Source: an uncultured Clostridia bacterium
GTDB lineage: Bacteria > Bacillota > Clostridia > Christensenellales > UBA1242
Length of the DNA: 44,180 nt
Direction of reading: 5' to 3'
NCBI GenBank assembly: GCA_944376825.1
Contig: CALWDY010000004.1
Span: 1-44,180 of the forward strand
Both the position numbers and the translations under genes were made by a program. The notes beneath the pieces are model-generated. The model had not been told where the DNA came from, searched no databases, and saw nothing but the letters and a program-made list of their open reading frames with translations. Below, piece by piece: positions 1 to 6,503 of this stretch. Each line of letters starts with the position of its first letter. Positions within the stretch are counted from its first letter, which is position 1.

Positions 1-2
1 AA

Positions 3-230
3 TTTAAAAATTTAGTTTATGATTTTATGAAGAATTCTTCTGATTGTCAGAAATATGCTGAAGGGTTAAAACAATCAGAAATTTTTAGAAATTGTGGTAT
101 GGATTGGGGCGAAAAACAAAATGCCACATCTTCTAATCAACAATATTGGATTGTTGCATTGTTACGTGAACTAGAAGAAGAAAACAAAATACAAAGAGAT
201 TGCATTAATAAAAAATGGAGATTAAAATAA
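3..230 (+). CDS. C-terminal part of an unknown protein (cut by window edge)
   Basis: The frame is open to the left edge with no stop, so this is probably the 3' end of a longer gene. The first ATG (27) has no ribosome site in front of it, which argues against it being the true start. The visible 76 residues are hydrophilic. They contain a WGEKQ segment, one short hydrophobic stretch (YWIVALL), and then a charged helix rich in Glu and Lys ending in WRLK. I recognise no family. The stop is followed by AT-rich DNA and then the IS200-type element. Whether this is a live gene end or a remnant cannot be decided from this window. Confidence 0.45.
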   Translation, partial: FKNLVYDFMKNSSDCQKYAEGLKQSEIFRNCGMDWGEKQNATSSNQQYWIVALLRELEEENKIQRDCINKKWRLK

Positions 231-399
231 TATTAAAAAATTTAATAATATAAAATTATTATAAATCATAATAAATTTTTAACAAAAACTTATTATAAAT
301 AAAAATCCACGGGTAAAACCCGTGGTTTTTCAAATTGGGGTAAAACCCCTTGTTCTAGCGACGCGTAAAGCGCGTAGGCTACTTGCGTTTCGCGAACCA

Positions 400-855
400 C
401 TATCTTTTTTTGAATGGATCTATTATCTCTGCCATTGTCATCTGTTCTATCCGTTTATCTTCTTTTAATTGGTTCGCGATATATTCTTTTATCTTTTTTG
501 TATTCTTTCCTACAGTATCCACATAATATCCTGTACACCAAAATTCGCGATGTCGATATTTTAAAAACAAATTTGTAAATCTTTGATATATTAAAACGGT
601 ACTCTTCCCTTTTAAATACCCCATAAACCCCGACACGCTCATTTTGGGTGGTATCTCTACCAACATATGTACGTGGTCTGGACAAATCTCAGCCTCTATT
701 ATATTAACTTTTTTATATTCGCACAAACTTCTTAGAATTGCTCCTATTTCTATTCGTTTTTCTCCAAAAAATACTTTTCTTCTATACTTTGGTGCAAATA
801 CTATGTGATATTTGCAATTCCAAGAAGTATGTGCTAAACTATTTATGTCTTTCAT
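400..855 (-). CDS. tnpA: IS200-type transposase TnpA (Y1, HUH)
   Basis: This is a 151-residue single-stranded-DNA transposase that acts as a dimer, cutting and rejoining hairpin-marked ends. The HUH pair is H61/H63 in the segment PDHVHMLVEIPP. The catalytic tyrosine is Y125 in KIKEYIANQ, the usual position for IS200/IS605 TnpA. Length and motifs are complete, so the gene looks functional. There is no companion tnpB, which fits the IS200 group rather than IS605. The start ATG (855) has an AGGAGG site 9-10 nt upstream. That site lies inside a long hairpin (862-915) that should keep translation low, as known for IS200. Confidence 0.95.
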   Translation of the reverse strand: MKDINSLAHTSWNCKYHIVFAPKYRRKVFFGEKRIEIGAILRSLCEYKKVNIIEAEICPDHVHMLVEIPPKMSVSGFMGYLKGKSTVLIYQRFTNLFLKYRHREFWCTGYYVDTVGKNTKKIKEYIANQLKEDKRIEQMTMAEIIDPFKKR

Positions 856-861
856 GACAAA

Positions 862-915
862 ACCTCCTATGTTATTTTTTCGTGTAGCCTACGAAAAAAT
901 TGTAACATAGGAGGT
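862..915 (-). promoter_or_regulatory. RBS-sequestering hairpin of the IS200 transposase
   Basis: A 13-bp perfect arm pair (862-874 with 903-915) encloses a second 9-bp pair (875-883 with 891-899) around a 7-nt loop. On the minus-strand transcript the tnpA Shine-Dalgarno sequence AGGAGG lies in the 3' arm and is paired with CCUCC. In IS200 such a structure represses transposase translation. I infer the same role here from position and pairing. Confidence 0.75.
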
Positions 916-943
916 ATGTTTTTCAAAGGTATAACCTCTTTTG

Positions 944-966
944 AACCCCGGGACTATCCCGGGGTT
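944..966. terminator. GC-rich hairpin at the IS end (terminator-like)
   Basis: The stem AACCCCGGGA/TCCCGGGGTT has a 3-nt loop and is followed by TTTTCTT on the plus strand. It could stop plus-strand transcription, and it may also be the left-end hairpin recognised by TnpA. It is conspicuously GC-rich in this AT-rich DNA. Confidence 0.55.
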
Positions 967-978
967 TTCTTATACAAA

Positions 979-1008
979 AAAATAAGAACGAGTTATCGTT
1001 CTTATTTT
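979..1008. terminator. Palindromic terminator-like hairpin
   Basis: A 13-bp perfect stem AAAATAAGAACGA/TCGTTCTTATTTT has a 4-nt loop and flanking A/T tracts. It is bidirectional in form and lies just outside the IS. No gene clearly ends here except, possibly, one interrupted or displaced by the IS. Confidence 0.5.
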
Positions 1009-1181
1009 ATTAAAAATTGGCTTTTAACCGCTTTTCATTTCGTTTATCTTATTTAAAAAAAGTTGTTTTTTTCTGTAAATTTGCAATTTGCCACCTTTTT
1101 AACCTGTTTATAATGATAATAATTTTGAAGATTGTGATAATACTAAAAGGACATTTGCTTGTAATTAAAATTTTTGTATAA
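1009..1181. other. Gene-free AT-rich stretch
   Basis: Together with the hairpins on either side this makes the gap 856-1284 between tnpA and the histidine-phosphatase gene. I see no start codon with a ribosome site, no tRNA fold and no long open frame. It may be the remnant of sequence around older insertions. Confidence 0.4.
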
Positions 1182-1224
1182 AACAACCTCCTATGGTATT
1201 TTTTTACCGTAGGAGGTTGTTTTT
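1182..1224. terminator. Strong hairpin with T-tract, related to the IS200 hairpin
   Basis: A 17-bp stem (1182-1198 with 1205-1221, one G-U pair) is followed by TTTTTTATT, so it can act as a plus-strand terminator. Its left arm and loop (1186-1205) match the IS hairpin at 862-881 at about 18 of 20 positions, including ACCTCCTATG and the T-run. It may be a relic of an IS end or a small hairpin element. Confidence 0.55.
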
Positions 1225-1284
1225 TATTATCATCTTTAATGGTGTTTGGTTTTATTTTTTTGATGTATTTTATATAAATTTAAT

Positions 1285-1788
1285 CTATATTTCAAATTTT
1301 AAACAACTTGCCAATTCTAATCCATTCCATATTATTTCTTTAGATTTTATTTTATAAAAATATGACAAGAATGCATAAACTGCTGAACTATGTGCAACTA
1401 TCAAAATGTTATTTGCATTATTATATCTAGATTTAATAAAATTTAAAAAATTATAAATTCTATCAAAAAAACATGAACAATCTTCCGGCAAATTTTTTGA
1501 ACTTCTATATTCCAAATTTAAATAGTTTTCCCACCAATTAAGTTCTTCGTTGGATGTTGGTTTATGACTGAGTTGTTGTCGTTCGGTTAATCTTGCATCA
1601 GTTAATATAGCAATTTTATTTTTACAAAGAATTTTCGCACTTTGTACACACCTTTTTATAGGAGAACAAAAACAAATATCAAACGAAATATGTTTTAATG
1701 TTTTATACAAAATTTTAATTTGTTTTCTTCCAAACATCGTTAATTTGTCACGCTTATATTCCCCATGCCTTACAAGATAAATAATCAT
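1285..1788 (-). CDS. Histidine phosphatase family protein (phosphoglycerate-mutase fold)
   Basis: The 167-residue protein begins with the phosphohistidine motif (LVRHGEY, H8). It keeps the second arginine (SPIKRCVQSA, R46), an acidic LTERQQ segment near residue 69, and the second catalytic histidine in VAHSSAVY (H133). This is a complete small member of the cofactor-independent histidine-phosphatase superfamily. The substrate is not deducible (sugar phosphates, nucleotides and ribazole phosphate are all possible). The start has a GGAG site 7 nt upstream. It lies 26 nt downstream of the GNAT-like gene and is probably cotranscribed with it. Confidence 0.8.
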   Translation of the reverse strand: MIIYLVRHGEYKRDKLTMFGRKQIKILYKTLKHISFDICFCSPIKRCVQSAKILCKNKIAILTDARLTERQQLSHKPTSNEELNWWENYLNLEYRSSKNLPEDCSCFFDRIYNFLNFIKSRYNNANNILIVAHSSAVYAFLSYFYKIKSKEIIWNGLELASCLKFEI

Positions 1789-1814
1789 TATTTTGCTCCA
1801 ATCAAAATGTAAAA

Positions 1815-2939
1815 TTAAAATAAATGTTTTACATATGCTCTACGACGCTTATGTTGACGATGTTCGTAATTTTTCCAAAGTTGAATTATGTGTAAGTTAT
1901 CTTCAAGATTTAAGTTTGTTTCACATGATTTAATTCCATGCTTTATAAAACTTTGTACCATTTCATACATAATAAGCGCTGGTACGCCTTTGCTTTGCCA
2001 ACCCGGCTTAACTGCAATAAGAGCCAAATCTAATTGCGTTGGTTTTTTAACTGCTTTTAAAATGCTGAATATACTTTTTAGTGTAAGTCTGCCTTGGCAC
2101 TTGTTTATAACTTCACTAAGAGATGGTATTGCAAACCCCCATGCTATTGGTTCGTCATTTTCATCAACAATCATACTCATAAAATCTAGACTTATAAAGA
2201 GTTTAAACTGGTCTATTATTTGTTTTCTAAGTTTATCTGTGTATGGGACAACGCCATAAAGTGGGCCATAAGCATCATCTAAAAGTTTAAATATTGGTTT
2301 TGCATATTTTTTTATAAATTTCTTTTTGCTTGTTTTTTCTGCATTTTTAAGATGATATCTTTCCTTAACAAGATTTGCAACTCTCTTTGTTTTTTCATCT
2401 ACTTCTTTTGGTATAGTTATATTAAATTCCAACCAATCCACTTCTTTTTCATAGCCACAATATTCAACCAAATCTTTATAATAATCAAAATTGTATGCTT
2501 CTTCAAAGGTTGCAATTTCTTCAAAACCTTCAACAAGCATCCCTTCTCTATCTAAATCATTAAACCCCATAGGGCCATGAACTACATTCATCCCCAATTT
2601 CTTAGCCCAATTTTCTACACTATCAAAAAGTGCTTTTGCCACTTCTTTGTCATTTATGCAATCAAATCGTGTAAATCTCACTCTTTTTTCGTTTGCTTTT
2701 TTATTATATGCTTTTTGCAATATACCTGCAATTCTGCCAACCAACTTGCCATCTTTATATGCCAAATAGTAAACAGCCTCACATTCATCAAAGGAAACAT
2801 TTTTTTGAGGGTCAAAAAGTTCAAATTCGCTCATCCTTAGTGGATGAACATATTGTTTAACTCCTTTATATAATTTTGTTGGAAAATCAATAAATAATTT
2901 TATATCTTTTTTATTTTTTACTTCTTTAATTTGTACCAT
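1815..2939 (-). CDS. GNAT-like acyltransferase family protein, about 370 aa
   Basis: The N-terminal half resembles the widespread ~370-residue GNAT-like proteins of Firmicutes and Bacteroidetes: YLAYKDGKLVGRIAGILQ near residues 58-75, then the conserved MNVVHGPMGFNDLDREGML block and the EVDWLEF block. A second acetyltransferase-like segment near residues 305-345 contains IAVKPGWQSKGVPALIMYEM, which resembles the GNAT pyrophosphate loop (Q/RxxGxG/A). The substrate is unknown. There is no ribosome site before ATG 2939. Instead TTGAGA-17-TATAAT ends 9 nt from the ATG, so the transcript should be nearly leaderless. Confidence 0.7.
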   Translation of the reverse strand: MVQIKEVKNKKDIKLFIDFPTKLYKGVKQYVHPLRMSEFELFDPQKNVSFDECEAVYYLAYKDGKLVGRIAGILQKAYNKKANEKRVRFTRFDCINDKEVAKALFDSVENWAKKLGMNVVHGPMGFNDLDREGMLVEGFEEIATFEEAYNFDYYKDLVEYCGYEKEVDWLEFNITIPKEVDEKTKRVANLVKERYHLKNAEKTSKKKFIKKYAKPIFKLLDDAYGPLYGVVPYTDKLRKQIIDQFKLFISLDFMSMIVDENDEPIAWGFAIPSLSEVINKCQGRLTLKSIFSILKAVKKPTQLDLALIAVKPGWQSKGVPALIMYEMVQSFIKHGIKSCETNLNLEDNLHIIQLWKNYEHRQHKRRRAYVKHLF

Positions 2940-2948
2940 AACATCACT

Positions 2949-2977
2949 ATTATATAACTTTTTAATTTTTATCTCAA
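2949..2977 (-). promoter_or_regulatory. Promoter of the GNAT-like gene, near-leaderless
   Basis: On the minus strand the -35 box TTGAGA (2977-2972), a 17-nt spacer and the -10 box TATAAT (2954-2949) are close to consensus. The expected start of transcription is only 2-4 nt before ATG 2939. The -35 box abuts the stop codon of the LysM gene. Confidence 0.7.
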
Positions 2978-3274
2978 CTAATAAAACAATATTTTTTGAC
3001 CAATAAACATAGGCTTGTTTTTTGTTGCTCTAATCACTTCTTCAACGCTTAAATTCAAGGAAGATGCAATTTTTTCATAAGTATCTAGCGGTTTAACAAT
3101 GTAACAATATTTATATGGTTTAGGCAAAATTAAAACATCATTACATTCTATTTCACTCAATTTATTTAAATTTGTAAGTTCATATTCACCTATTTTTAAT
3201 TTTGTGCAAATTGACTTAATTGTGTCGTTATCATTTACAACATAATATGGTTTTGTTTTTAAATGAATTTGCAT
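2978..3274 (-). CDS. Small protein with two LysM domains
   Basis: This 98-residue protein consists almost entirely of two LysM-like units, about residues 9-52 (YYVVNDNDTIKSICTKLKIG ... DVLILP) and 55-98 (YCYIVKPLDTYEKIASSLNL ... GQKILFY). LysM binds N-acetylglucosamine-containing glycans such as peptidoglycan, and small LysM proteins also occur in spore coats. There is no signal peptide or membrane segment, so the protein is either cytoplasmic, deposited around the forespore, or exported by another route. ATG 3274 is preferred over an upstream TTG because AAGGAG lies 9 nt before it. The gene is divergent from the SpoVB-like flippase gene. Confidence 0.75.
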   Translation of the reverse strand: MQIHLKTKPYYVVNDNDTIKSICTKLKIGEYELTNLNKLSEIECNDVLILPKPYKYCYIVKPLDTYEKIASSLNLSVEEVIRATKNKPMFIGQKILFY

Positions 3275-3304
3275 AATCAAACTCTCCTTATAATAAAATA
3301 TGAT

Positions 3305-4852
3305 ATGAAATCTTTATTTAAAACAGTATTTATAATCATTTTTTTTACAGGAATAACCAGACTTTTAGGGTTTATTTTTAGAATTTGGCTTTCAAGAACC
3401 ATAGATCCCGAAGCATTAGGAGTATATCAAATTAGTTTTTCTGTTTTTATGGTGCTTTTAACACTTGTATCAAGTGGAATTCCACTTATTATATCCAGAC
3501 TTACTGCTAAACATATTGCAAATAAAGATAAAAAAGCCGAACATCAAACAGTTACCACTGCAATTGTAGTTGCTTTAATTTTAAGTTTAATTATATGTGC
3601 AATGGTTTTAATTTTCAACAAGCCTATTTCGCATATTTTTGCAGATGAAAGTTGTATGTCTATATTGTTAATGCTTTTACCTGCCCTTATATTTTCCAGC
3701 GTATACAGTGCAATAAAAGGAAATTTGTGGGGAAGAAACAAATATGTTTCATCTTGCAGTGCTGAACTTTTTGAACAAATTGTTAGAATGGTAATATGCT
3801 ATTTGCTTTTATGTGGTATTTGGCCTGTTTTTGATGGCGCCTCCGGTGCTGCTTTATCTTTGTCAATTGCTTGTATTTTTTCTTGTTTATTTGTTATCTT
3901 TTTGTACTTCAAGACAGGAGGGCGATTTGCAAAACCAAAATACTATAAAGAAATTATAAAAACAAGCACTCCAATAACTTTAATTAGAGTTGCGTCAAGT
4001 TTAATTCAACCCGTTGTTGCAATCATTATTCCCCTAAGACTTGTAACTGCTGGCTACACTTCTAGTCAATCATTAAGCTTGTTTGGAATTGCAACCGGAA
4101 TGACACTACCTCTTTTATTTATTCCAATGACAATAATTGGTTCACTTTCTTATGCACTTGTTCCAGATTTGTCATCTGCACTTGCAAAAAAAGATGAAAA
4201 TTACATATCTTCAAGAACAACAACATCCCTTGTTTTTTCGCTTTTTATTTCATTTTTTATAGTTCCCATTTTTATGGGAGCCGGCGAAAACATTGGTAGT
4301 TTTTTCTTTGATAATTCATACAGTGGAATACTGCTATCTAGTTCCGCATGGATAATAATACCGATGTGCATAACAAATATATCTTCATCAATATTAAATG
4401 CAGTTGGCCTAGAAATAAAATCTTTTAAAAATTATATTGTTGGCTCTATAATGATGCTTTTATGCATTTGGTTTTTGCCGAAATATATTGGGATTAATGC
4501 ATTGACTTATGCTATGGGAACTTGCTTTACAATGTCAAGCATTTTAAATTTAAGAATGATAAAAAAACAAGTATGTAAAACTTTAAATCTTAAAAAATAT
4601 TTCATAATGTTTGCATGCTTTTTAATTCCAACAGCATCCATTACATCGTTTTCTACCAATATTTTAAACAATTTTGTTCCTTTATTTTTTAATTTGGCAA
4701 TATCATGTACACTTGGTGCTTCATTCTTTATTTTATTATGCATGATTTTTAATGTGTTTAAATTTAGCACTGTTCTTATTTGGATTAAAAATAATAATTT
4801 ATTAAAAAATCATTTAAAACACAAAAAAACAACGATAAGGTTTAAAAAATAA
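3305..4852 (+). CDS. SpoVB/MurJ-like polysaccharide or lipid II flippase (MOP superfamily)
   Basis: The 515-residue polytopic protein has about 14 hydrophobic segments. Its N-terminal signature (FFTGITRLLGFIFRIWLS, then ALGVYQISFSVF) is typical of stage V sporulation protein B and related flippases that move undecaprenyl-linked precursors across the membrane. ATG 3305 is chosen because an earlier ATG (3263) lies inside the divergent LysM gene, and the MKSLFKT start fits the family. There is no ribosome site; a TATAAT box at 3289-3294 would give a leader of about 4 nt. It may act in spore cortex or cell-wall synthesis, but MurJ-type or exopolysaccharide transport cannot be excluded. Confidence 0.8.
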   Translation: MKSLFKTVFIIIFFTGITRLLGFIFRIWLSRTIDPEALGVYQISFSVFMVLLTLVSSGIPLIISRLTAKHIANKDKKAEHQTVTTAIVVALILSLIICAMVLIFNKPISHIFADESCMSILLMLLPALIFSSVYSAIKGNLWGRNKYVSSCSAELFEQIVRMVICYLLLCGIWPVFDGASGAALSLSIACIFSCLFVIFLYFKTGGRFAKPKYYKEIIKTSTPITLIRVASSLIQPVVAIIIPLRLVTAGYTSSQSLSLFGIATGMTLPLLFIPMTIIGSLSYALVPDLSSALAKKDENYISSRTTTSLVFSLFISFFIVPIFMGAGENIGSFFFDNSYSGILLSSSAWIIIPMCITNISSSILNAVGLEIKSFKNYIVGSIMMLLCIWFLPKYIGINALTYAMGTCFTMSSILNLRMIKKQVCKTLNLKKYFIMFACFLIPTASITSFSTNILNNFVPLFFNLAISCTLGASFFILLCMIFNVFKFSTVLIWIKNNNLLKNHLKHKKTTIRFKK

Positions 4853-4872
4853 TGTAAAAGCAATAATTTTAT

Positions 4873-5580
4873 ATGCTTACTTTAATTATTAGATCTATAA
4901 TAATTTATTTTATTGTGCTAATTGTGTTTAGATTAATGGGCAAACGCCAACTTGGTCAAATGCAACCTTTTGAACTTGTTTTAACGCTCGTTCTTGCAGA
5001 TCTTGCAACGATTCCAATGGCAGAAATAAGCGTTCCTTTAATTCATGGAATTGTGCCACTTCTTGCACTTTTAGTAATACATTATATTATTACAATGATA
5101 ACAAGGTTTAGTCCAAAATTTAGCGAACTTATAAGCGGGAAACCTGTCATTGTTATCAATCAAAATGGGATAGACTATAAATCTGTAAAAAAATTAAATT
5201 TAAATATTGACGACATATTGGAATCTCTTAGATGTGCTGGATACTTCTCTATTGATGAAGTGCTTTTTGCAATAATGGAAACAAACGGAAAAATTTCTGT
5301 GTTGCCGAAAGCAAAAAACACACCTTTAACCAAACAAGATATGGGGCTTGTAAGTCAAGAAAATAGTATACCCGTAACACTTATCAGTGATGGAAAAATA
5401 TTAAATGAAAACTTTAAAAATATTAAAGTTGCCAAACAAGATGTATTGGATTATATAAAAGCGCTTAAATTAAATGTAAAAAAAATACTAGTTTTTACAT
5501 TAGATAATAATGGAATTGTTTATTTACAAGAAATGCATAAAAGAGGTCAAGCAATACAAACTAATTTAAAAGGTAAATAA
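4873..5580 (+). CDS. DUF421 family membrane protein (YetF-like)
   Basis: The N-terminus has about three membrane segments (residues 3-80) with the family hallmark GKRQLGQMQPFELVLTLV. A soluble alpha/beta domain follows, with KPVIVINQNGI and a later SIDEVLFAIMETNGKISVLPK segment, as in YetF/YkjA/YrbG proteins. The molecular role of DUF421 is not established; some members are linked to spore or membrane physiology. It is followed after 2 nt by a DUF4363 gene, a common pairing in Firmicutes that supports both assignments. There is no clear ribosome site, and it follows the flippase gene closely (20 nt), so cotranscription is likely. Confidence 0.85.
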   Translation: MLTLIIRSIIIYFIVLIVFRLMGKRQLGQMQPFELVLTLVLADLATIPMAEISVPLIHGIVPLLALLVIHYIITMITRFSPKFSELISGKPVIVINQNGIDYKSVKKLNLNIDDILESLRCAGYFSIDEVLFAIMETNGKISVLPKAKNTPLTKQDMGLVSQENSIPVTLISDGKILNENFKNIKVAKQDVLDYIKALKLNVKKILVFTLDNNGIVYLQEMHKRGQAIQTNLKGK

Positions 5581-5582
5581 AA

Positions 5583-5972
5583 ATGAAAAAATTTATTGCT
5601 ATTTTATTTGTTGTTTTAGTTTTAGTTGGTTTGTCTGTTTGGGAAGAGATAACAATAGACAATTATTTAAACGACATACAAACACAGTCACAAGAACTTA
5701 TGGATCTTACCTATGGATCAAAAAACATCCAAACAGAAGAAATTATACTAAAAGTAAACACATTAGAAGAAACATGGGTGCACCACGAAGAAATATTATG
5801 TATGTTTGCAAACCACAAAGACATGCGAGATTTGTGCACAGAGATTCAAAGACTTAAAGGTAACATTGAAGTTAATCAATATGAAGATTTTACTGCAAGC
5901 CTAAAAATAATTAATCATCTTTCACAAGATTATCACAAAATAATGGGCATAAGTTTTCAAAACATATTTTAA
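5583..5972 (+). CDS. DUF4363 family membrane-anchored protein
   Basis: The 129-residue protein has one N-terminal membrane helix (residues 4-20) and then a helical extracytoplasmic domain with the family-typical tryptophan/histidine region ETWVHHEEIL and a late SLKIINHLSQDY helix. It starts 3 nt after the DUF421 stop with an AAAGG site in that gene's end. The function is unknown. Co-occurrence with DUF421 suggests the two proteins act together in the membrane (inference). Confidence 0.8.
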   Translation: MKKFIAILFVVLVLVGLSVWEEITIDNYLNDIQTQSQELMDLTYGSKNIQTEEIILKVNTLEETWVHHEEILCMFANHKDMRDLCTEIQRLKGNIEVNQYEDFTASLKIINHLSQDYHKIMGISFQNIF

Positions 5973-5973
5973 A

Positions 5974-5995
5974 AAAACACCAGATGGTGTTTTTT
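5974..5995. terminator. Bidirectional terminator between convergent genes
   Basis: AAAAACACCA and TGGTGTTTTT form a 10-bp stem with a 2-nt loop and A/T tracts on both sides. It serves the DUF421-DUF4363 transcript on the plus strand and the uvrA-J-protein transcript on the minus strand. Confidence 0.85.
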
Positions 5996-6503
5996 AAATT
6001 ATCAAACAAAAAATTATTATCAATATAAAAGTTAATATAATACTGCCTATCATTATAGATAATCTAACTTTTTCTCTTTTTTCTGCATCTTCAATTTTTA
6101 TGAGATTACAAACTATTTCGTTTTTTCTTTTTTTGTCGCTTTGTTTTTTGGGGGTTTTATTTAATTGGTTGTCAAATTTTTTGTTCTTTTTATTAGCAGT
6201 AGAATATTTTGAAAAATTTGCTTTAAGTTTTTCTTTTAATTCTTTAAAAATATTTGGTTCTTCTTTATTGGTTTTTACATCCACACTATCGCCAAAAATT
6301 TTTTTATCGTATTCCTTTCTTAAATTCTCATCTTTTAATACACTATATATTTCATTAAGCTTAGCTGTTTTATTTTGCGCATAAAAGTAATCACCTTTAT
6401 ACAAGTCAGGGTGATATTTTTTTATTTCATTTATATAAGCTTTTTTTATTTCATTTATGCTTGCATCTTTACTTATGTTTAATATCTTATAATAATTATC
6501 CAT
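5994..6503 (-). CDS. Membrane-anchored J-domain protein
   Basis: Residues 3-68 form a J domain with the Hsp70-activating HPD motif (KKYHPDLYKGD) and the helix IV end KEYDKK. There is no Gly/Phe-rich or zinc domain, so this is not DnaJ itself. A lysine-rich linker follows. A C-terminal hydrophobic helix (about residues 148-168) anchors it to the membrane with the J domain in the cytoplasm. It probably recruits DnaK to a membrane-near client, which is unknown. The start overlaps the uvrA stop by 8 nt, so the two are translationally coupled. Confidence 0.8.
   Translation of the reverse strand: MDNYYKILNISKDASINEIKKAYINEIKKYHPDLYKGDYFYAQNKTAKLNEIYSVLKDENLRKEYDKKIFGDSVDVKTNKEEPNIFKELKEKLKANFSKYSTANKKNKKFDNQLNKTPKKQSDKKRKNEIVCNLIKIEDAEKREKVRLSIMIGSIILTFILIIIFCLII

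Larger units (their letters stand above)
301..970 (-). mobile_element. IS200-type insertion sequence (IS200/IS605 family)
   Basis: A single Y1 transposase gene is flanked by subterminal hairpins, as in IS200, with no terminal inverted repeats and no visible target duplication. On the tnpA-distal side there are perfect hairpins at 307-325 (CCACGGG/CCCGTGG) and 337-349 (GGGG/CCCC). On the tnpA-proximal side there is the RBS-sequestering hairpin 862-915 and a GC-rich hairpin 944-966 (CCCCGGGA/TCCCGGGG). A 10-nt sequence at 373-382 (CGTAGGCTAC) is the exact reverse complement of 884-893 in the loop of the other end, so the ends could pair. The exact outer boundaries are estimates. Confidence 0.8.
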
